The position numbers were made by a program, and so were the translations under genes. DNA of 64,000 bases. It comes from Caenorhabditis remanei (taxonomy: Eukaryota > Nematoda > Chromadorea > Rhabditida > Rhabditidae). Positions 13,301-24,600 of the stretch are shown here, piece after piece. Below the pieces are notes generated by a model. That model saw nothing but the letters and a program-made list of their open reading frames with translations. It was not told the DNA's origin and did no database searches. The stretch covers positions 372,001 through 436,000 of the forward strand of contig NC_071330.1 of the NCBI RefSeq assembly GCF_010183535.1, read 5' to 3'. The number at the start of each line of letters is the position of its first letter. Position 1 is the first letter of the stretch.

Positions 13301-15726
13301 TAAGAAGATTTCGTTGCGGGACCCGGAGCGTAGTAAAAAATTTTTGAAATTTTCGGTGGCCTAGAAATCCCAATTATTGGAAAACTAGTCCCCCTCCCCC
13401 AACGGGAATTGTATCAGCACAGCACGCTTCTTACAACCGCGCTCTACCGAAATCGAAGAAAATTTTGTGCGAAATTGAGAGGCACAGAGAAAAAGAGACA
13501 ATTTTCAAGGGGATTTCGGTAGAGCGCGGTTGCAAGTAACGTGCCGTGCTAATAGCGTTTAGTGCGATTTTTAGGCGATTTTTGGGGCTCAAATTCTCCG
13601 TATTTTCAGTACCTGGTGTTTCGAGGTGTCGCCTATCGTCCAACCAGTTTCCGTCCGTGTCTGGCGTCCGTATCCATGGAAAATCGCCGTCTCGGTACTC
13701 GGTTCCACGTGGTGGACTGATCTCTTCTACTTTTTCGCCCTCCCATTCACAGTCATCTCTGTTGAATATTTGCCGAAAATGGAGAAGAGAAATGAGGTGA
13801 GTTTTAATGATTTTAAGTAATAATTTTTCCGAATTTTCCAGGAATCACTCGAAGAATTCACGAATCGCGTCGCCGAGACTCTCGCCAAAAATCTCAAAAT
13901 TTCCGTGTCGAAATTCGGAATTTCAGACGCTTCGGAGGCGGCGAAACGAATGAGAACCGATAGGGAGAGAGCAAGAAAAGTCGTCGTCAAGGAGAAGGTG
14001 TGTCCTCAGTGTCCGGATGTCTTCTTGATAAGGAAAATGACCTTTTTTTGAACTGAAATCGCTAGAAAAACCCCTGAAAACCTAGAAAATTCCAGTTGAC
14101 CAGCAAGAAAAACGCGCCAAACACACCCCAGTCTCCCAAATTTTTGACGTTTTTGACTGATAAACGAGTTTCAATCAGGATCTCCAATCTGGATCCAAAA
14201 TGAGCGATTTTTGTTGCATTTTTGAACGGAAGTCGCTAGAAAAACAACATAAAAACGCTGAAAACTGACAAATTCCAGTTGTCCAACAAGAAAAACGCGC
14301 CAAACGCGCCCCAGACTTCAAAATTTTGCATTTCTGTCTGTAATATTGAATGTTTGAATTTTTTAGGAATATAAGCATGAAAATCGCTGAAAACCGAGTT
14401 GAGATTCCAGTTTGATACTATACACTTGAAAAACGCGCCAAAGGTGCCCCTGCCACTGAATTTTCGTGAAAAAAAGCAAGAAAAACGCGTCAACGGGACG
14501 CCAGACACTATTATCGGCTGTGAAACGAGTCGAGACGCGCCAAAGGTGCGCCAGAAGTCATCGAATCATAGTGGCGCCCCAGACTCTGTTTTTTATTGAA
14601 TATCTGAAAACAATCGCCAAAGTGCGATATTTCCAGTATGAAAACCCGTTAAAACGCGCCAAAGGTGCCCCCGAGCCGATAATAGTGTCGGGCGTTCCGT
14701 TGACGCGTTTTTCTTGTTTTTTTTAACGAAAAATCAGAGTCTGGGGCACTTTTCGCGCGTTTTTCAAGTGAATATTGGAAATTTTCTCGGGTTTTCAGCG
14801 ATTTTTATTCATTTTTAAATCAATAATTTCTTCCAGACGACGCCCCGACTAATCGACGCCCGTCAAATGGATGAATGTGCGATGAGAATCAAACAATCAT
14901 TTCCCTCATTCCATTTGTCTGCAATTCGACGTGATCTGGAGAAGACTCGTAGTCAAACGGCCACTGTTAACAATTTGAAAACCGGAAAAATCGCCGTCTC
15001 GGATACCGATGGACACACTGGAAAGGTAAAACTGATGGAAAACAACGCGTCCAGAGGCGCGCCAGATGAATCATTTTTAGACGAGGAACTCTCATAAAAG
15101 TCACGAAAAACGAATGAATTGAGAATTGAGATTTGAGATAGTAAAAACGCGCCGGAGGTGCACCAGACACCACAATTTGTATGTCTGTCTGTGTGATCAT
15201 GTGTCCAGATGTCTAGTCTAAGGAAGTATTTCAAAGTCTGAAAATCTGAAAACTAGTGGAAATCACAGATTTTGGAAACGCGTCCACAGGCGCGCCAGAT
15301 GGTCGGGCTTCTCATCGTTTTCAACTAGTCTGGCGCGCCCGCGGCGCTTTCCAAGTTCACAAAATTCCGAAATTTGTCACTGGTCTGGCGCGCCTTTGAC
15401 GTCTTAATAAATATGAAAAAAAAGTGAGAGTCTGGCGCGCCTTTGGCGTTCTCCAATTTCGAATTTGACCTGCTGGTGCGCGTTTGGCGCGATTTTTTTG
15501 ATATAGGTCTACGATTTTTTATTGCCTGGCGTGTCCTTGACGCGTTTTTCACTCAAAAAAAACGCAAAAATTCGAGTCTGGCGTGCATTTGACGCGTTTT
15601 TATCCAATTTTTCTCATGTTCCAGGTAACATTGGACGCCTCCTCTTGGCGTGGAGTATTCGACAACCGAAAATGGCAAATGATCGAGTCAAACCGTCAGA
15701 AGTACATGAATCGTGATGATAATTAA
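7373..15726 (+). CDS. AUP1: AUP1-like protein (LPLAT, CUE and G2BR-like regions)
   Basis: Eight exons: 7373-7511, 8195-8342, 8934-9111, 12917-13011, 13610-13796, 13842-13997, 14837-15025 and 15625-15726. Phases agree and encode about 397 aa, close to the usual length for AUP1. Residues about 47-75 are hydrophobic ([20 protein letters not shown]), fitting the ER/lipid-droplet hairpin anchor. The acyltransferase-type domain follows, with the NHX4D box (NHVSILD) and a FPEG motif. Exon 7 encodes a CUE-type helix set ([20 protein letters not shown]). The last exon is a short charged tail where AUP1 proteins bind the E2 Ube2g2. In the known family AUP1 links ER-associated degradation to lipid droplets. 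Intron 3 hosts a whole gene on the other strand. I am confident of the family; activity as an acyltransferase is unproven. Confidence 0.9.
7512..8160 (+). repeat. Array of the dispersed GC-rich motif, forward orientation
   Basis: About nine copies of ACGCGTC...GCGCCAG in AUP1 intron 1, near 7528, 7578, 7676, 7764, 7833, 7903, 7995, 8078 and 8139. All are in one orientation with roughly 50-100 bp spacing. The copy at 7833 keeps GGCGCGCC intact. Confidence 0.8.
8362..8890 (+). repeat. Tandem repeat, about 90-110 bp unit, AUP1 intron 2
   Basis: Six to seven degenerate units follow one another. Each contains TTTGCAATTTTGCCGCATGG, then a TGAAAACTGTGCGGCAGAG element, a GGGCGGAGCTT box and, in alternate units, GAGGAACCCGGTAACGCCCA. 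Inside each unit CCGCATG and TGTGCGGC can pair as a short hairpin. The array fills most of the intron between exons 2 and 3. Confidence 0.8.
9511..12544 (-). CDS. PP1-type serine/threonine phosphatase nested in an AUP1 intron
   Basis: Six exons on the minus strand: 12500-12544 (start), 11971-12120, 10917-11305, 10099-10189, 9826-10050 and 9511-9576 (stop). Phases agree and give 321 aa, the size of a PP1 catalytic subunit. Metal-binding and catalytic motifs are all present in order: GDIHGQ, GDYVDRG, GNHE, a histidine in CMHGG, and RAHQ. The C-terminus follows the PP1 pattern up to FSAPFYCG and a short basic tail. Some usually invariant positions differ (for example ISEDL for LSPDL, and AESLRG for the GENDRG-like loop), which fits the fast-evolving, often sperm-expressed nematode PP1 paralogues. 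From memory, C. elegans has a PP1-like gene in the F44B9 region. The gene lies wholly within AUP1 intron 3, and its own introns carry foldback elements. Confidence 0.9.
9617..9798. mobile_element. MITE, family I (TTACAACCGCGCTCCACCGC ends)
   Basis: The inverted ends TTACAACCGCGCTCCACCGC and GCGGTGGAGCGCGCAGTTGT flank a GAGAGA-rich arm, a GACCTATTTTCGCTG core and a mirror TCTCTCTCG arm. It sits in the last intron of the PP1-like gene. Other copies: 29867-30087, 43060-43302, 51921-52162, 60978-61312, 61560-61727 and 63919-64000. Confidence 0.8.
12152..12470. mobile_element. Long-arm palindromic MITE in PP1-like intron 1
   Basis: Two arms of about 110 bp, 12152-12261 and 12361-12470, pair with few mismatches. 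The ends are TACTGTA and TACAGTA, followed in each arm by GAGAGTCGTGG, ATCGTGATATCTC, CCACGAAAAT and GCTACCGTAATATTTTGG. The roughly 100 bp centre is AT-rich. There is no coding capacity, and no clear target duplication beyond a possible TA. Confidence 0.8.
13070..13238. repeat. Inverted repeat in AUP1 intron 4
   Basis: The left arm (CACGGCCGTGTAGTTCTCTC, then GGACAAGA) pairs with the right arm (TCTTGTCCGAGAGGACTACA, then CGGCCGCGTG), with a loop of about 50 bp. GTGGCCTAGAAATCCC occurs on both sides of the structure (about 13021 and 13356). It resembles the non-coding foldback repeats common in Caenorhabditis introns. Confidence 0.7.
13412..13558. mobile_element. MITE, family II
   Basis: Near-perfect inverted ends: CAGCACGCTTCTTACAACCG, then CGCTCTACCGAAATC, against GATTTCGGTAGAGCGCGGTT, then GCAAGTAACGTGCCGTGCTAAT. 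The interior contains AGAGAAAAAGAGACA. It lies directly upstream of AUP1 exon 5. Confidence 0.8.
14100..15600. repeat. Dispersed GC-rich motif in both orientations, AUP1 introns 6 and 7
   Basis: Forward copies occur near 14110, 14296, 14433, 14487, 14534, 14655, 15045, 15147 and 15279. Reverse copies occur near 14690, 14745, 15330, 15385, 15432, 15475, 15525 and 15578. The switch of orientation falls between runs of like-oriented copies. AUP1 exon 7 (14837-15025) lies within this span and contains none. Confidence 0.75.
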
Positions 15727-16611
15727 TTTAATTCCCTAATTGCTTTTTTCACTTGCTTTCTTTCCCCGCTTAATTTCTAAATTATTGTAATAATGATGAT
15801 GCCAAAGGTCTTCTCTCTATCGCTGTACCCTTCCTACTTGTTAGTTTAAGAAAACGTTTTATTATTATACAAAGTAAGTTGGGGTGGTATAGGGGGGGTG
15901 GTCGGGTTGACAAGTATATTGAGCGAGAAATATCGAAAAATGGAAAGGAAAAATTTTGATTCTTATGGGAAGCTATTTGTCAGATTTTCTATATGCATAT
16001 AAATTGAGGAAAGAGCGAAAAATATTCTGGGGGAAAAACTCTGGATTTTTTTGTATTTTTGGGGTTTACCTCGTGTTTAGTTGCCAAATGGATGGGGAGA
16101 GAGGGAAGGGAATAAGGTGAGAGAATATACCGAATGAATTGGATAAAAATTTCTGTATGACCAAAAAAAAGAGACAAAAAACGAATGAAACGAAACGAAA
16201 AACGAGACGAGAGAGGGGACGAGGGAGGAGGAGATCACTTGATAGAAAAGGGGGCGGGGTTTGTGGAATCTAGAATTCCAAAATAAAACGAGAAAAAAGG
16301 TGGGTGAGAAGTCTAGAAAAAAGAAAGAGAGAAAAGATGGGGCGGTGAGAATGGAAAGAAAACGAAATATTGAATAGAAATGCGGGAAACCTACTGTACA
16401 TAATTTTTTGTTGGAATGACACCCAAGAAGAAGAGCAACAAATGGAAAAAGAAACGGATTGGAATGTGATATGACTGGATGGGCGGCGTGGAGGGGGCTT
16501 TTTGACAGGAAGAAACAGAAAGGAGAATAAAAATTATTTTAGAATTTTTTGATTTTTTTTGACCTTAATAGGAACGAAATGAATAATTTGGAGGATGATG
16601 ATGGTGCTGCC
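15727..16611. other. Convergent 3' intergenic region, AUP1 and cyclin T
   Basis: No gene is visible in these 885 bp. The region is AT-rich on the left and strongly purine-rich on the plus strand from about 16180 to 16350 (runs such as GAGACGAGAGAGGGGACGAG). It must hold the 3' untranslated ends of AUP1 (+) and the cyclin T gene (-). Confidence 0.5.
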
Positions 16612-19600
16612 TCAAACAAGTTCCCCGTCCTCGATCTCGTCGACACGACGAGGCATCAAAACTGGCGGTGGTGGTGGCGGCGGGAGGAGGATCATCGAGG
16701 TGAGTGGTGGCGAAGACTCGTCGGGTGGTGAGATTTGCTGAGTCGACGACATCGGATGATGGAGATGATGGTGGGGATGGGTGGGGATGATGTTGTTTTG
16801 GTGATTGACAGCCGAGTATTGTTGATTTCTGGAAACTGTGGGGCGTTGGAAAACGAGTGGCAATGGGATTCGTTGAGTAGGAAAAGGATCTCTGATTTTC
16901 GAGTGAAAATCGATCACTTTTTGACAGAAAAACTTAAAATAAAAGGAGATTCCTAGATATTCAGCTAAATTTCGATAAAAATACATATTTTCGGATGGAA
17001 AATAGGCAGAAATGGGGGCATTATACCCATTTTGCTGAAATCCGGAGCAATTTGAGTCAAAACCAGATTTCCTTAATAAAAACTCGAAAATGGGCTCAAA
17101 AGGGCGGAGCTTGATACTTTTTCAGTCAAAATCTGTGACGAAAATGCGAGTTTTGGCTGAAAATACAGGAAAGTGGAGAAGGCCATGCCATTTCAAAATG
17201 TTGCTTAAAAGGGGCGGAGCTTAACAGGGATTTTAGTAAAATTTTGATACAAAATCCCAATTTTTGTATTGAACATTCTTAAAATCTAGTAAATCCGTCA
17301 ATTTTCAACTCCCAACGTACCGCGTCTTGTCAAGCGCCATACACATCTTCTGATACTCCGACTGCTGCGGAGGTGGCTGCGACTGCATCTGTTGAAGATG
17401 TTGCAGTTGCTGTGGAGGCAGTGGCGGTGGTGGCAACGACATCAACGGCACCGGTTGTTGAGCGCCAGCTTTCAGGAGACGCACTTGACGAGCATAGGCG
17501 CTCTCTTCGCGTTGCTGCGACGGTGGCTGTTGTTGTGTAGTCACTATGGTCGTTGTCTGCTGCTGTTGTTGCTGTACGTATCGCCCATTTTCAGAGATGG
17601 AGGTGGTTGACGATGAGGATGAGGAGGCAACGAACGATTGATGGTAGTCCGTTCGCATCTTCTTTGGTCTGGAATTACAGAGGTGGTTAGGGATATGATT
17701 AGATGCCAAAATGGAAAATTTGCGATCTAAAATTGGAGAAAATCAAGGTTTTACTGTCCAAAACAATGATTTTAACGCCAAATCTGATGGTTCCACAACA
17801 AAAATCATGTCAAAAACTAAAAATTAATGGTTTTTGGCTTTAGAATCAGATTCTGAGCGTCAAAAACAGGAAATTTAGCGCCAAATTTAAAGTTTAGGGT
17901 CAAAAATTGCAGCAAATTCGAGAAAATTCTAGTTTTTATACCGAAAATAAGCTATTGACCGTCGAAAACTACAATTTTGCGTACAAAATCTGGATTTTTC
18001 GCTGAAAATTGGCTATATCCAACTCAAAATCCACCCGATTTTATGCTGAAACTCACTGTGTCGGATCCTCATACGCCGTTTGTCTCTTCATATCACTATG
18101 ACGACTATGATGACTCGACTTGTGATATCCATTCTGATAACTTCCATTAGACGATGACGATGTCGACGAGTGATTCGAGTTGTGATAGTGACCTCGTTGC
18201 TTCTGCGCCTCCATCAACCCTTGCTCAACCACCTTCTGATTCTTGACGTCGGGAAGGAAACTCGGACGAGTCGAGGTCGTTGGAGTCGATTCGTTTCCAC
18301 TACTCGCCGATATCGTCTTCTGTCTCCCTTTGTACGCTTCATAGTCAATCTTCTTCAGATTCGACGACGATGATCCAGAAGCCGAGAGTGACGTCGTCGC
18401 TTGTGGAGGCGGTGTTTTGGCTCTTCCCACGATTTTCACCTTTCCATTCACATCGATTTTCTTCAGAGATCCAATATGAAATGCGGGATTTCTGGCGAAG
18501 ATATCGAGGAACTCGGTGGTCATCACCTCCACCTCGGCACGCGTCATCGACTCGTCCTGGAAGCAAAACCAGTGATTTGCGAGCTCCGGCGGCACTATTT
18601 CGTCCATTTTGATGTTATGGAAGTAGGCGGCTATATTGACGCAAGCTGTCGCGATTGAGGCACACGTGTAGCGGACACTCCAATCGGTGATTATCAATCT
18701 GAAAATTAAAAAAATAAGTTGGAAATTTTAATTTATATCCCTCAAAACTCACACATCAGTCGCCATATAATATGCGGTCTTCACCATCTCCTTATATACA
18801 TTTCGTCCCTTCTCGACGTCTCGCATCAGTTTCAGCACATATTGGTGAGGCAAGTCGACGTTTATATCAAATGCTGGAAAAAAACGAATTAGAAAGTCTG
18901 AAATCATTCGTTTTCGAGCAATTTTTCTCGAATTTTCTACTAAATCCGTCTAAAAACTTCCTTAAACTCACAAATTGATCTTAGTACAACTTCCTCCAAA
19001 TATGTGACCACAGTACACTGATCGACAAACGTCTGCTCCGAGGGAAAATGCTTCTGATGCGGATACTTCAACTGCCACAGATGATTGACGACGTACTTCA
19101 ATTTTTTGGGCGAATCCTCGTTCTTGCCCGCCAAAAAGACGCACGCCGCCGCCACATCCCGAAAATCGCACATCTTGAACGAGTGTACGTTGAAGAATCG
19201 GTTAAATAGCGTCGACGCGACTCCGCTCAGTCCGCTGGAATAATATCGCAGTGCTCGATGAGAGGAGAAAAACCCAGATACATCGAGATAAGAAACGGTG
19301 GCCATATGGAGGCAGGAAGGCGACGAAAAGGGTGTTTTAAGGCTTGAAAAATCACTTTTTACCCCCAAATTTTCGCCAAAAAACACCCCAAAACGTTGCC
19401 CACCCAGCCGTCCGGTACCGAATCTTAAGCTCCACTGCTTATCACTCACTGCTCGCCTTTCCCAAGTGTGAGATGTAACACTATGTCAAAGATGAATACG
19501 CCTCCTTGTTGTCGTTTAAACAGCTCCTCCTCGTACGACATTCCGTCTCTTCTACTCGGAGTATCGACCATTATCTGAAAAAAAGGGGAATTAGATAAGA

Positions 19601-20222
19601 TTATGAGGGGCTCTCTTGCAGAATGTGAGGTTTTTTTTTGAGGAAAATCTTGTTTCTATGGCTCGATTTTGATCTTTCGAACCAATCTATACAACGAGCT
19701 AGATGATACAAAGCATCAGGTGTACAAACAAAAAGTGTAGTTAGCTGGAACTTTGAGAGCAGTCAGAACGGTGGAACATCAAGAAAAGCGGCTCTAAAAC
19801 TACGATCCAAGGCTCCCAGATACAAAAAAAAAGAATTTGGGGCCAAGAATCGGCTGAAAATCTCTATTTCACCTCATTAACAGTTAATAATGACATTAAC
19901 TATCCTATCTCACCTACGCCCCCAACCTAAAATATCCCAGGAGACTCAAAATTGACGAAAACAAGCTAGTTCTTGGTAAAATCGTATAGTAATCGATAGA
20001 AAAGCGGTTCGCAGTGAAATTCACAGAATTCTAACTGGGAAACCACACAAACGACAGTTTTATACGCAATTTCAGTAGGAAATACCCCAGTAAACCCAGA
20101 TTTTCTCTGAAACCCCTAAAATTACTATAACTCACATCCTGCTTTCTACGGAGCCAAGGGTGTATCATCCTGCCATATCTGGAACCATTCTTCTCCGTGA
20201 TCAATTTGTTCGAAAACGACAT
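16612..20222 (-). CDS. cit-1: Cyclin T (P-TEFb regulatory subunit), minus-strand copy
   Basis: Seven exons: 20136-20222 (start), 19450-19574, 18972-19234, 18753-18873, 18057-18698, 17321-17668 and 16612-16891 (stop). Phases agree and give about 621 aa. The N-terminus has the cyclin T signature (KQD...TPSRRDGMSYEEELFKRQQ). Cyclin-box helices follow, including FNRFFNVHSFKMCDFRDVAA and AACVFLAGKNEDSPKKLK. Later come FDINVDLPHQYVLK and VNIAAYFHNI. The C-terminal half is low-complexity Ser, Gln, His and Pro-rich and ends EDGELV. Cyclin T pairs with CDK9 to phosphorylate RNA polymerase II. C. elegans has two neighbouring cyclin T genes, cit-1.1 and cit-1.2; I cannot say which this matches one-to-one. 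A TTTCAG just before the start codon could be a trans-splice acceptor. Confidence 0.92.
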
Positions 20223-21675
20223 ACTGATCAGTGCTGAAATAGGGAAGATATGAGATTGAACAAAGGAGGGATGGGGTTAATGAGGGAAGTGAGAGGGGTC
20301 GTCTGAACGACATAAAAGAAACGAGAGACAACGGAAAAGGAGGAGTGCGCAGAGTGTCTGAGAAAGGAAGTGAGATGAGGAGAGAGAGAGATAGAGAAGT
20401 GAGCTGGCCTAGCTCAGTTGGGGGAGGAGATCAATAGTGTTCCCTATAATTAAGGGGGTCCTCACACGATTCGGGGGGTGGCTACGCGCATGAGAACCCG
20501 CGAAAAGGCAGGAAAAATCAATAAAAAACGCGTATTTACTCAAATAAACATGTGAAAAACAGAAAAACATTCGATTTTTGGGAAAAGTGGAGCAAAGGTA
20601 TACAAAAAAAACAGATAAATGTATCTCATGACTTCAGGAAACTGACAGTTTCAAAGTTTCGAACATAAACAGAATGTGACTATACGCACACATGACCTTC
20701 TAGAAAGCGGAAGTTTATGGGATTAAATTGGAAAAAATTGAAACTTTTCAGGAAAAAGACGATAAAATGAGATTTTGAGCTTGAAAAATGATGGAAAACT
20801 ACTCAGAAACAATATTAACGAAGAATTTTCTAATAAACTTTCACAAAACCTCGAAGAGTGACGAAAAACTACTATAAACACACCTTTTCATTGATGTTTC
20901 ATCAAAATCAGCGATAAATCACCTTAAAAACCCATATTTCACCTCAAAAATCGTCCGAGAAACCAGTTTCCCATGACTACGAAACGATCGTTACACTACG
21001 AAGTATTTCGCAATTTTGCATGAAAAATTTTCAGCGATTTTCAGAAATTTTTCTCAAAATATCGATAAATCAGTCTAATTCTGAGAGCCGGACGCAATTT
21101 TTATAAAATATCCACGGTTAAAACGGGAGAAATCGATCAAAGTTTAATGTGAGCAATAGCACCTCGCGAAATCTCGACTTTCTTCAAAAAAACCTGGCGT
21201 TCCCATAGTATTTTTCAATTTTTAGCTTCGAAATAAACTAATTTACTGATAAAACACGAAAAAACTAGAAGTTTCTCGATTAATTTTGAAGATTTTACGA
21301 GGTTTCTAGGAGCAATGGTTTATGACACAAATCGGCGATGAATTCTTCAATTTGACAAGGTTTTGGGCATAAATTTATGATGAATCGATAGAAACTCGGG
21401 TGGAGAACAATATTAAAAGCGAAAAAACCACAAAAATCCGTTAAAAAATGCTGAAAATCGGTGAAAAAAGGCTGAAAATAGGCGATGACTCATTGAAAAA
21501 ATGAGGGAAAATCGCACGCGACGCGACACGCAACGCGTCCGGTAGAGCGCACTTGCCACCTCCAGTTGGAAAAAATTAATTTAATTCCAGCGTTTTCATT
21601 AGTTTTTCCACTAATTAAAGCAAAAATGCACGAGAATTTTTCAAGAAAAAAATTGCAGAATTAAACTCAGAAAAA
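20223..21675. promoter_or_regulatory. Shared upstream region of two divergent cyclin T genes
   Basis: This 1.45 kb gap separates the two cyclin T start codons, so it probably carries both promoters. A purine tract (AGGAGAGAGAGAGATAGAGA) near 20376 gives CT-rich sequence upstream of the minus-strand gene, a common nematode core-promoter feature. The rest is AT-rich with no ORF or repeat I can name. A GC-rich patch (ACGCGACACGCAACGCGTCC) lies at about 21518-21540, 135 bp before the plus-strand gene. Confidence 0.45.
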
Positions 21676-24600
21676 ATGACGCATTCGACGAAAGGCGCGG
21701 GGTCTCCAGTCTATCGACCCGCGCCTTCCAAATGGATCTTTACTAAAGAGCAGGTTTTCAGCTGGAAAATAGAATAAATTTCGAGATTTTTATTGGAATT
21801 TCAGATGAAAAACACGGCGAATAGAAAGGAGGGAATGTCGCGGGAAGAGGAATTAGGTTATCGTCAACTGGCGGCGGCGTTTATTCAAGAAATGGTCGAT
21901 GGGCTGAATAATGTGAAAGATCCCAAAATGAAAATGTAATTATTTGAGAAAATTGTTGCTGAAACATTCTATTTTAAAAATTCCAGCGGTCACACGGGTC
22001 TCTGCGTCGCACACACTCACATGCATCGCTTCTATTACTGGCATAGCTTCAAAAAATACGATTATCGAGTAGTTTTTAGTTGGATTTTCTAGAAATTAAA
22101 GCTGTTTTCTTGTAGGACGTTGGCGCTGCGTGCGTTTTTGTGGCCGGGAAGAGCCATGAATGCCCCAGAAAGTTGTCGCATGTCGTCGGTGTGTGGAGGG
22201 ATCGAAAAGATCGGAAACAGTTGACAACGGAGGCGGTAAGGAGAGACGAATGGCTGGAAATCGTGTGAAAAGTTCGAAAAATCGCTGGAAATTGCTTAAA
22301 ACCGCTAGAAAATTGCTTGAAATCGCCTCAAAATCGCTCAAAAACCCCTAAAAATCTCCATTTTCAACTAAAATTGCTGATAATTCAAATTTTAAGCTAA
22401 AAATCTCAATGTTCACCTCAAAAACACCATAAAAACCCCTATTTTTATCTGAAAATCAACGAAAATCTTAGAAATTTTTCATTTTATCACAAAATTCAGC
22501 GTTTTCTGCACAATTTCCTCATTTTTATCTGATTTTTCTAGATTTTTTCAGCTTAAAACCTCTGAAAAACGATTCTGAAACCAAAAAAGGGATTTCAGAT
22601 TGAAAAAACGCGTCAAAGGCGCGCCAGACACATTTCTAAGCGAAAAATAGCGAATTTTTTCAAAAATGTCCGAACTGGCGCGCGTTTGACGCGTTTTTTC
22701 TATATGAAATCCCATTTTTTGGTTTCAAAATAGTTTTTGGAGATTTTCTGCTGAAAATTTTAAACTTTTTACACAAAAGTTCCAGTCAAAATCCTCTGAA
22801 AATTCATCAAAATTCTTAGTATTTCCAGGCGCGAAACGAAGCCGCCCAAATCATTGTCCTTCTCGAGAGTATGATTCTCCAAACGATCGCTTTCGATCTG
22901 AATATTCATCTACCTCATGTCAATGTTCTTCAGATTATGGAAAAAGTCGATAAAGGTTGGCAAAAATTAAAAAAATTTTGGAAAAATTCGAAATTTTCAG
23001 ACGAACATTACCGCTCACTCAAGTCGTGTGCCTTCTATTTTGCCACAGATGTGTAAGTTTAGAGACTGGCGTGCCTGAGACGCGTCGATTATGGCAAATC
23101 ATATCTGGCGTGTAATCGGCGCGTTTTCGGTTTACAAATCTAAAGATCTGGCGCACCGTTGCGGCCGTTGGCCCGTGTTTTGAAGGAAAACTTATTGTCT
23201 GGCGTGCCTAAGACGCGTTTTTCTTGCGATCATAAAAAATTCATCTGAAAATGAGCCTGGTGTGTAATCGGCGCGTTTTCTTTCACGAAACTTCAAATCT
23301 GGCGTGTCGTTGGCGCGTTTTAGATGGAAACTAATTGTCTGGGGTACCTGAGACGCGTTTTTCGTGTGATTGTTCAAAATTTCATCGAAAATGTGTTTGG
23401 CGAGTAATTTTCGCTTATAAACTTTTTGGTTTCAGAATCGCCGTAACCGACTGGTGTCTCCGCTACTCGGCCGCCTCAATGTCAATTGTCATCATCCATT
23501 TAATGGCGGCGTATGCCAATGTTCGGGTCAGTTTTTGGACGGAAAATTAGGATTTTTATGGAAAAATAGAGAAAAATACGGTTTTTTGAGACAAAAAATC
23601 GGTGAAAAATGCGATTTTCAATCCAAAAATCCATTTTTCCAGATAGAACGTCTCTTCGCCGACTTCATGACAGAGGGCTCTCCATGGTATGCTCAATTCG
23701 ATGAGACAATGAATGAGGACAAGTTGAGAGGTTAGTAGTCTCTGAAAAACGCGTCAAAGGTACCCCAGTGATACGAAAAATGACGATTTTGACCAAAAAT
23801 CTCACTTTTCCACCCGAAATTTTGCAGAAATGGAACGAGATTTCATCCAAACCTATCGTAACAGTTGTCAATTCCATTATGCATCGAAATATAGTGAGTT
23901 TCCATTCTTAAAATCTGAAAAAGAACAGAGAAAAACCGCCGAAAAAAGTTCCAGACTTGCGTGAGAATAGACCACCACTCGACCATCCGGATGTCAGGAA
24001 AATTGTGAGTTTTTGTACGAAAACGCGCCGACGACACGCCAGACGACAAGTTTCTCTGCTAAAACGCGCCCATGGCGCCCCAGCCTCATTTCTAGATATC
24101 ATTTCGAGTGAATACGCAAAAACGCGCCCACGGCACCCCAGTTTTATAGTTTGTGAGAGAAAACGCGCTGACGACACGCCAGACGACAAGTTTTCTTCTA
24201 AAAAAGCGTCGGCGGCGCCCCAGTTTGTTGTTTGTGAGACAAGACGCGCCGATTACACGCCAGTCTCATTTTCAGTTGAAATTTTTGATGATCGCCAGAA
24301 AAACGCGTCTCAGGCACGCCAGACAACACGTTTTCCTTCTAAAACACGCCGACGACACGCCAGACTTTAAACTTTCCCAATTTTTACACCAAAATATATG
24401 GAAATAGCTCTAAAATCAATGATTTTTGTTAATTTTTAGCTGAAAATTCGTTAAAATCCTCTTTTTTTTCACCTTAAAATCCTATTTTCAGGAACGAACT
24501 CGTGACGCTCGAAGCCACAGTCCCATGATCAATCATCAACAAGTTCCAGATTCCACACAGAACGGAAGGCCACGTGGATATGTGCCAAAAGACGAGTTGA

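Noticed and set aside
20408..20480. tRNA-like A-box (CCTAGCTCAGTTGGGGGAGG) upstream of the cyclin T gene
   Set aside because: No matching acceptor stem, anticodon arm or GGTTCGAATCC-type B-box follows at a proper distance.
24026..24364. CRISPR-like look: short repeats with about 20-35 bp between copies
   Set aside because: The repeats vary in sequence, spacing is irregular, there are no cas genes, and the DNA is a spliced animal gene. It is the dispersed intronic motif.
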